A DNA stretch of 64,000 nucleotides from JAFDWR01 sp038216655. Its GTDB lineage: Bacteria > Armatimonadota > Fimbriimonadia > Fimbriimonadales > Fimbriimonadaceae. The notes beneath the pieces were generated by a model, which was not told the origin of the DNA, ran no database searches, and saw only the letters and a program-made list of their open reading frames with translations. Below, piece after piece: positions 58,683 to 64,000 of the stretch (position 1 is the stretch's first letter; each line of letters starts with the position of its first letter). Location: positions 248,001 through 312,000 of the forward strand of contig JBBQPZ010000002.1 of NCBI GenBank assembly GCA_038216655.1. The letters are read 5' to 3'. The position numbers and the translations under genes were made by a program.

Positions 58683-59702
58683 GTGTCTGCGCCCCCCGAA
58701 CCAGCCCGACAACGTGCCCTCCCGGTCGGCATTTTGCTGTGGCTGAGTGGGCTCACGCTGGTGGCGCTTGTGCTCTACGTAGGTTGGGGAACCGAGTACA
58801 TCTCGCCCCTTCGCGTCGTAAAAGAACTCCTGCGTGGTATCCACGCTGGTGAATCCTTGAACGATATTGTCTGGCAAATTCGCCTGCCTCGTGCGCTGGG
58901 CACGGTGTGCGTGGGCGGACTTCTCGCCACGGTCGGCTGCGCGTTCCAGGGGCTTCTCCGTAATCCCCTCGCCGATCCTTACATCGTTGGCGTCTCCTCG
59001 GGAGCCGCGCTCGGGGGCGTCGCCATCCTCCAGTTGGGCTTGGTCTCCGCACTAGGAGGGCTCGCTCTGCCGCTTGCCGCATTTGCCGGCGGACTAGGTG
59101 CGCTCTTCCTCGTTATCGCCCTCGCCTCGGGACGCGGCGCGCTCGACATGCGCACTCTGCTCCTCGCCGGCGTGGTGACCGGCTCGATGCTCAGCGCGAT
59201 CCTCAGCCTCGCGATCTACTACAAGGACCAGGACACGACACTGTTGCTCCGCTGGCTACTCGGTGACACCCACGATCTCAAGTGGATCGAGGTGACGATG
59301 CTGGCGGTCGTTCTGCTGATCGGGTTCGTCATCCTCCAATCGCGAACCAGAGCTCTGAACGCGTTCGCCATCGGCGAGCCCACCGCCCTTCGGCTAGGCG
59401 TCGACACCAAGCGCCTCAAACCGATCGTGCTCGTCACCGGCGCGGCGATGACCGCGATCGCGGTCGGAATGGTCGGCATCGTCGGCTTTGTCGGCCTCAT
59501 TGCACCCCATATCGCTCGATCCATCGTCGGGGCCGACTGGCGGCGCTCGATGCCGGTCTCCCTGATCCTCGGAGCCCTCCTGCTCCTCGTCTCGGACCTC
59601 GTCGCCCAGCGCCTCCTGGCGTCGGGAGAGATCCCCTTGGGGGTAGTCACCGCCATCCTCGGCGCCCCCGTTCTCCTGGTCCTGCTGCGCAAGGGAACGT
59701 AG
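58683..59702 (+). CDS. FecCD/BtuC-type ABC transporter permease
   Basis: A 339-aa permease with about nine to ten membrane helices. Family blocks: WQIRLPRALGTVCVGGLLAT, VGCAFQGLLRNPLADPYIVG-VSSGAALG, LRWLLGD, FVGLIAPHIARSIVGADWRR and ASGEIPLGVVTAILGAPVLL. These permeases import iron-siderophore, haem or cobalamin. No binding protein or ATPase gene is next to it in the window, so it is an orphan component. GTG 58683 is preferred by the CATAAT box 6 nt upstream and by the domain start. Confidence 0.9.
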   Translation: MSAPPEPARQRALPVGILLWLSGLTLVALVLYVGWGTEYISPLRVVKELLRGIHAGESLNDIVWQIRLPRALGTVCVGGLLATVGCAFQGLLRNPLADPYIVGVSSGAALGGVAILQLGLVSALGGLALPLAAFAGGLGALFLVIALASGRGALDMRTLLLAGVVTGSMLSAILSLAIYYKDQDTTLLLRWLLGDTHDLKWIEVTMLAVVLLIGFVILQSRTRALNAFAIGEPTALRLGVDTKRLKPIVLVTGAAMTAIAVGMVGIVGFVGLIAPHIARSIVGADWRRSMPVSLILGALLLLVSDLVAQRLLASGEIPLGVVTAILGAPVLLVLLRKGT

Positions 59703-59782
59703 CTCCCCCTCCCCTTGCCGGATCATTGTGCCGGGAGGAGGAAGGGGTTGGGGGATGGAGATTCTGCCCGGATTTCCGGGCC

Positions 59783-59940
59783 GGGGTGGCACGGTCTGCT
59801 CGGGTTCCCTTTGCTTGTACATGCCGCATGACCTGGTAACCCGACAGACCGTGGTTTGGAATTACGGACTCACGGTCTGTCGGGCGACGTTCGTGTCCGG
59901 CGATCTGAATTCAGCGCGCCCGAGCAGACCGTGCCACCCT
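59783..59940. repeat. R1 hairpin repeat, copy C (double)
   Basis: Four arms in a row: GGGGTGGCACGGTCTGCTCG (59783), ACCCGACAGACCGTGG (59839), CACGGTCTGTCGGGCG (59871) and CGCCCGAGCAGACCGTGCCA (59916). Arms 1-2 and 3-4 form two hairpins, and arms 1 and 4 also pair, so alternative structures are possible. It lies between the permease stop and hisI. Confidence 0.7.
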
Positions 59941-59982
59941 CCCGAGGGGGTTCAGTCTCGCGCGGGAGGTACCTTGAACCCC

Positions 59983-60342
59983 ATGAGTGCCCTCGAAGGC
60001 TTGAAGTTTAACGACGACGGACTGATCCCGGCGATCATCCAGGACCATGCCAACGGGCAGGTGCTGATGATGGCGTGGATGAACCGCGAGTCGCTCGACC
60101 AAACCCTCGCCACGAACCGCTGCACTTATTGGAGCCGTTCGCGCCAGAAGTTCTGGATCAAGGGCGAGACCAGCGGCCATACTCAGCAGGTCAAACGCAT
60201 CGCGGTGGATTGTGATCAGGATTGCCTCCTCATTGAAGTCGAGCAAGTCGGTGCAGCCTGCCACGAGAACTACCGCTCCTGCTTCTTCCGCGACCTCTGC
60301 GACGGAGAGCTACAGGTCAACTCCGAACGCCTCGAAGCGTAG
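59983..60342 (+). CDS. hisI: phosphoribosyl-AMP cyclohydrolase
   Basis: A 119-aa HisI (EC 3.5.4.19, third step of histidine biosynthesis). Hallmarks: NGQVLMMAWMNRESLDQTLA, TYWSRSRQKFWIKGETSGHT, VDCDQDCLLIEVEQVGAACH (metal-binding Asp/Cys) and SCFFRDL. No HisE domain is fused. ATG 59983 follows a GGGAGGT Shine-Dalgarno sequence. It is not in a his operon here. Confidence 0.93.
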   Translation: MSALEGLKFNDDGLIPAIIQDHANGQVLMMAWMNRESLDQTLATNRCTYWSRSRQKFWIKGETSGHTQQVKRIAVDCDQDCLLIEVEQVGAACHENYRSCFFRDLCDGELQVNSERLEA

Positions 60343-60355
60343 ACCCCCAATCCAC

Positions 60356-60508
60356 ATGACGATTGAGAACGACAACGACTTAAAGGTCGCCCTGGCGAGG
60401 GTAGTCACCCTGTGGGGTGCCCCGGTCGGGACACCCAAGGGCGACGATCTCGATGCCCTGCTCGTCGCAATCAAGGCATACGAAATTGCCAGCCCCCCGG
60501 CCGAATAG
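60356..60508 (+). pseudogene. stranded N-terminal fragment of a HigA-like antitoxin
   Basis: A 50-codon frame (MTIENDNDLKVALARVVTLW, then GAPVGTPKGDDLDALLVAIK and AYEIASPPAE) that aligns with residues about 10-60 of the HigA at 2093-2536 (DDDLEAAVERVAELWGSAVG, TPEGDELHALSILIEAYENA). The helix-turn-helix half is missing and no toxin gene is adjacent. It may be a decayed antitoxin or a small free-standing domain. It follows hisI by 13 nt. Confidence 0.6.
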
Positions 60509-60513
60509 CAACA

Positions 60514-62817
60514 CTATCCCTTGACCGGGATCACCTCGAACTTCAGGCTGCTCGGGTGCTTTGCATCGTGATACACCGTGTGTGTCGCCCTTATGAGCTT
60601 AGTCGCCGTCCGGTCCGACTCACCGGTGCCCGGGTTGCGAGCGAAGAGCGGGAAGAGATCACTGGTGATTTCCAGCACTAGGCGATGCCCCGCCGCAAAT
60701 TCGTGGGCCTCCCACCACGGCCTTACGACGACCTTATAGATCTGTCCGGGAACGAGCGGCTTCGCAACTCCCGTTCCGTCAGCAAAAGTCGCCCGGGTCG
60801 TGCCGGGAATCGAGATCATCCGCATCGTCCCATCCGGCGCCTGATCGAACAGCAGGACATGGAAAGTCGCGTCCTTGGCGGTCGTCGACACGTATAGCGT
60901 CGCTTCCACCGGACCGGCGATCACCTTCCCCTGGGCCATCGGCGCGGTTCGAAAGAGCAACTGAGACGAGGTAACCGCTGCGGGCTTCACGATCGTGGAG
61001 GCCTCTTCCGGCTGAAGGTCTTCCTTTGACACCCTCACCGCGTTCGGATCGTAGTCGTATGAGCTCGGCTTTGTCCCCGACTTCAAACCCAGTTCACCCG
61101 CGCCATCGTAGCCGTTCGCGGCGTTCGGCGCATTCAAGAACAGCGTCTCCGCGCGCCACGCCAGGGTCGGCCAATCCGGCTGGCTGATCCACTTGTTCGC
61201 GCCGGTAACAAAGATCCTCACATGCGGCGATGCCTCCCAATTCACTGATTTGCCTTTCAAGTACGTATCGAAGAACCGGAGATAGACCGAATCCAGGTCG
61301 ATCAATGACTGCGGGCCGTAGTCCACATCCGCGTGCTTCTGCTTGACGTTGAATCCATGCTCCCATGGCCCGAAAACCATCCACTGGTTCTTCTTCCCGA
61401 CGGCGCGCAGGGTCGTCCAATGCAGCTTTGTGCCGACGCCGTCGCCGTCCCAGGTCCCGCTGATGTGCAAAACGGGAATCTGCACCTTCGCGATATCCGG
61501 CAGCGTCGTCGCCCCCGCCCATCTCGCGGGCGTGTCGCGGTCGAACCACCGGTCGAAGAACGGGACATCCCGTCCCAACACCGCGTCGTCCACCTTGGGG
61601 AGCGGCAAGGTCAAGAGCTTTGCCGGGTCAGGCTGAAACTTCGCGCCCGCCAAATCTGCGTCCTTGTCCCGCACGATGTTCGTCCACCACACACTCGGCT
61701 GCAAGAAGAACACCCCGTTCTCGAAGGGGATGTTGTACTGGGGCGGAGGAGGCGAAACCTGCGGGATGATGCACATCAGCGCGGAAGGCTTCTCGACTGC
61801 GGCAGACCACTGGACCAGGCCGCCGTAGCTCCCCCCGATCATTCCCACCTTGCCGCTCGACCACGACTGCTTGGCGATCCACTGGATCGTGTCGTAACCG
61901 TCTTTGCGCTCGTTTACGAACGGGTCCCATCCACCGCCACTCTCGCCGCGCCCGCGAACGTCTTCGGCAAAGAAGATGTACCCCCGCCGCGCCCACCATT
62001 CGCCCTGCAGCAGTTCGTTCTTTCGCCCGTAAGCGTCGCGCGACAGGATCACCGGATACTTGCCCGGCTTCTTTGGGCGAACCATGTCGGCGATTAGGGT
62101 CACGCCGTCTCTTATGGGCACCTTCAGCCCCGCCACCTTCTCAGTGTCCTCAATTGACTGACTCAGCTCCGGGAATTTCGCCATCGGGTCGACAAAGAAC
62201 CCCTCATAGCCTTGCGCCGCGCCCGAGAACTTCTGGACCGTCACGTTAAAGCCCGCGATGGTCCCGTCTTGCTTGGCCGCAATTTCGATTCCGATCCCTG
62301 CAATCTCGAGGGTGAAGTCGGTAAGGCTCTCACCAGCCAATTTCCTCGGGGAGTTGGTTGCGAAGGCCACGTCGATTACCGCGGCATTGTCAAGAAGGGC
62401 GACCTTCACCTTCTTCCCCTCCGAAGGAAGAGGGAGCATTGATTTCCAAAGTTGGGGATGGAAGGTTGAGAAGAACACCCCGTCCTTGTAGCCCGAATCG
62501 ATATCCACCGGCTTCTGGCCGGGAGCATCAACGTGCCAGTGCCCATGGTCGAAGGCGATGGTCGCCGTCTTCCCGGCGGCGGTCTGCTTCATCGTGATGA
62601 GCTGGATCTTGCCGTTCTCCCACTTGCCGGTGACCACCGAATCGACGGGCGTGTCCCCAAGTCGGATCTTGCTCGTCGAGTGGAAAGTGCCATCGGGATC
62701 TTCCGAGTAACTGTTCTGCCCCACCTCCCCACCGGCGAGTTGGAACTTGAAGTTGGTCTGGGCACTGTGGGCGCAGATCGCCAGCAAGAGCAGGCCAATC
62801 GAAGTCAATGCACGCAT
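60514..62817 (-). CDS. secreted CocE/NonD-family alpha/beta hydrolase (S15-like)
   Basis: A 767-aa protein with a signal peptide (1 to about 20). Residues 21-215 form an extra N-terminal beta-rich domain. The X-Pro dipeptidyl-peptidase/CocE hydrolase domain follows, with the nucleophile Ser330 in MIGGSYGGLVQWSA, Asp in LHISGTWDGDGVGT and His in FGPWEHGF. A C-terminal jelly-roll ends the protein (VVRPWWEAHEFAAGHRLVLE and ITSDLFPLFARNPGTGE). The substrate is an ester or amide of unknown nature. CATACT lies 6 nt before ATG 62817. Confidence 0.85.
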   Translation of the reverse strand: MRALTSIGLLLLAICAHSAQTNFKFQLAGGEVGQNSYSEDPDGTFHSTSKIRLGDTPVDSVVTGKWENGKIQLITMKQTAAGKTATIAFDHGHWHVDAPGQKPVDIDSGYKDGVFFSTFHPQLWKSMLPLPSEGKKVKVALLDNAAVIDVAFATNSPRKLAGESLTDFTLEIAGIGIEIAAKQDGTIAGFNVTVQKFSGAAQGYEGFFVDPMAKFPELSQSIEDTEKVAGLKVPIRDGVTLIADMVRPKKPGKYPVILSRDAYGRKNELLQGEWWARRGYIFFAEDVRGRGESGGGWDPFVNERKDGYDTIQWIAKQSWSSGKVGMIGGSYGGLVQWSAAVEKPSALMCIIPQVSPPPPQYNIPFENGVFFLQPSVWWTNIVRDKDADLAGAKFQPDPAKLLTLPLPKVDDAVLGRDVPFFDRWFDRDTPARWAGATTLPDIAKVQIPVLHISGTWDGDGVGTKLHWTTLRAVGKKNQWMVFGPWEHGFNVKQKHADVDYGPQSLIDLDSVYLRFFDTYLKGKSVNWEASPHVRIFVTGANKWISQPDWPTLAWRAETLFLNAPNAANGYDGAGELGLKSGTKPSSYDYDPNAVRVSKEDLQPEEASTIVKPAAVTSSQLLFRTAPMAQGKVIAGPVEATLYVSTTAKDATFHVLLFDQAPDGTMRMISIPGTTRATFADGTGVAKPLVPGQIYKVVVRPWWEAHEFAAGHRLVLEITSDLFPLFARNPGTGESDRTATKLIRATHTVYHDAKHPSSLKFEVIPVKG

Positions 62818-62823
62818 GTTGCG

Positions 62824-62829
62824 AGTATG
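62824..62829 (-). promoter_or_regulatory. -10 box (CATACT) of the CocE-like gene
   Basis: CATACT on the minus strand followed by 6 nt (CGCAAC) and ATG 62817. Confidence 0.45.
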
Positions 62830-62865
62830 CGCCCCGTGCCTAGGATCGATGGGTCCTTGGCCCGA

Positions 62866-63951
62866 TTAGTCCAGCATCTGCTCGCAGATCAGGCGATGGA
62901 AGTGGTGTACGCCTGCTTCGCGAGTTACTGAGTACCGACCCCGGTCGTAGAAGCGCGATCTCAATCCGCGTTGCACGGCCTCGACCACGACCTCGTCTTC
63001 GCGCTCGACTCGGTCAAGCTCTGCCCCGGCGCCAGATCCCTGGAGCTCATCGCGCCAAACATAGGGAATGAACGTTACTTTCATTCGATCCGGGCCAAGC
63101 GGCCGAACGACGTTGACGGAAAGCCCCCACGGATAGAAGTTCAGCATCAAGTTTGGGAAGACCCAGTAGTAGTAAGCGCTGATCGATTGCCCGTAGTCGG
63201 GTGAGGACGTGGGAAGCTCGAACGCCGCAACGGTCCCCTTCGATGCCGCGAGTTGCAGGTTGCACCAAGGGTACAAGTGGGAGGTGTAGTTCTCGTAGTC
63301 GAGGACCTGGTTCAGGGCGGCATGGATGAACGGGATATGGAACCCCTCCAAATAGTTGTCCACGTATAGTGCCCAATGCGATCGAATTGCGTACTCGCGC
63401 ACCCTCGCGGCGTCGAACTTGAACTCGTTCAAGGGCAGCCAACCTAGGCGCTCCTGGACCGGTCTCAGCACATCCTCAAGTGGGGCGACTGGGTTTAGCG
63501 AGGCGAACATAAAAGGCCCCCACTGTGCGCTCGGAATCTTCGGAAGGTTGTCTCGCTCGGAGGGGAATCCGCAGACGCCGTCGAACTCTGGCATGTGGGC
63601 GAAGCAGCCGTCCAACCCAAACCGGCGACCGTGGTATCGGCAGCGCAAGAACCGCTCGTTGCCCCCCGCCTCGGCGACCAGCATGCCTCGGTGAGTGCAG
63701 ACATTGCTTAGGGTGTGGATTTGGTCCTCCATGTCGCGGGTCAGGACCATCGGCTCATCGAGACAGCCTTCGAGGAGAGTCAATGGGTGGACCGAGCCAG
63801 GGACTTTGACGAGGTCGTCAACGGAGCCCAGGAATTGCCAGGAGCGGGCAAATATCTTGTCCCGCGCAGATTCGAAGAGCTCGGCGTCTTGGTAGAACGC
63901 CGATGGCAGCGTTTCCGCCTTGGAGATATCGGGGTCCACGTCGAGCCGCAT
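62866..63951 (-). CDS. Rieske non-haem iron oxygenase, alpha subunit
   Basis: A 361-aa aromatic-ring-hydroxylating-dioxygenase-type protein. The N-terminal Rieske domain has CTHRGMLVAEAGG and CRYHGRRFGLDG. The catalytic domain has the mononuclear iron site DNYLEGFHIPFIH (two His) with a distal Asp/Glu. It resembles the choline/carnitine monooxygenase branch more than naphthalene-type dioxygenases, but the substrate is unknown. No reductase or beta subunit is visible before the window ends. TAAACT lies 6 nt before ATG 63951. Confidence 0.85.
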   Translation of the reverse strand: MRLDVDPDISKAETLPSAFYQDAELFESARDKIFARSWQFLGSVDDLVKVPGSVHPLTLLEGCLDEPMVLTRDMEDQIHTLSNVCTHRGMLVAEAGGNERFLRCRYHGRRFGLDGCFAHMPEFDGVCGFPSERDNLPKIPSAQWGPFMFASLNPVAPLEDVLRPVQERLGWLPLNEFKFDAARVREYAIRSHWALYVDNYLEGFHIPFIHAALNQVLDYENYTSHLYPWCNLQLAASKGTVAAFELPTSSPDYGQSISAYYYWVFPNLMLNFYPWGLSVNVVRPLGPDRMKVTFIPYVWRDELQGSGAGAELDRVEREDEVVVEAVQRGLRSRFYDRGRYSVTREAGVHHFHRLICEQMLD

Positions 63952-63957
63952 CCGCCT

Positions 63958-63963
63958 AGTTTA
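63958..63963 (-). promoter_or_regulatory. -10 box (TAAACT) of the Rieske oxygenase gene
   Basis: TAAACT on the minus strand followed by 6 nt (AGGCGG) and ATG 63951. Confidence 0.45.
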
Positions 63964-64000
63964 GTCCGTCTTGGTTCTCCCGACGGCATTCCAGCGGGTT

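Overview
The window is a GC-rich (about 60%) chromosomal segment of a Gram-negative-type (diderm) bacterium. Outer-membrane beta-barrels, lipoproteins, a PEP-CTERM protein, large secreted glycosidases and a NoeA-like methyltransferase/YLDGGSGS small-protein pair are compatible with Armatimonadota (Fimbriimonas-like). That placement is inference; no 16S gene is present. Many genes appear to be transcribed as leaderless mRNAs: a TANNNT-like -10 box lies 5-7 nt before the start codon.

Layout. 1-5.6 kb: the N-terminal part of a NoeA-like methyltransferase with a 57-aa membrane protein, yraN, fabG, a higBA toxin-antitoxin pair with palindromic operators, a fahA operon and a small basic protein. 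5.8-20 kb: secreted and envelope proteins (PQQ-type sugar dehydrogenase lipoprotein, GH38 mannosidase, NTF2-like protein, BNR sialidase-like protein, DUF5916-type barrel, caspase-like protease, duplicated metallopeptidase-like protein). 20.4-25.4 kb: a patch of damaged genes, namely a response regulator with a deleted receiver and an amber stop (next to an intact histidine kinase), an LTXXQ-type protein with two compensating frameshifts, and a frameshifted GH42 beta-galactosidase. 25.4-31 kb: pyruvate:ferredoxin oxidoreductase with a GltD-like flavoprotein. 31-34.7 kb: GH20 hexosaminidase and a tandem SGNH hydrolase. 34.7-36.2 kb: a repeat-rich graveyard with a groEL tail remnant.

36.3-54.4 kb is the most coherent block, an anaerobic (probably nitrate) respiration island. 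It has a Crp/Fnr regulator and NnrS; a type II DMSO-reductase-family molybdoenzyme; a multi-cluster Fe-S protein; a cytochrome c-NarI-like fusion; a Rieske protein and cytochrome b; a second, NarB/NasA-type molybdoenzyme with its own Fe-S and Rieske proteins and a small membrane protein; a membrane b-type subunit; two NarK transporters; a hemerythrin-like protein; a cupin; and a porin. Six copies of an ATGAC-N4-GTCAT operator (same geometry as an FNR box, different half-site) lie upstream of six of these transcription units at a nearly fixed distance from their -10 boxes, defining a local regulon. No nitrite or NO reductase is present.

54.7-64 kb: tRNA-Gln, an M24 peptidase, a PEP-CTERM protein, rnc, an aspartate aminotransferase, a FecCD permease, hisI, a stranded fragment of a higA-like antitoxin, a CocE/NonD hydrolase and a Rieske oxygenase. 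Several families of intergenic hairpin repeats are scattered through the window.
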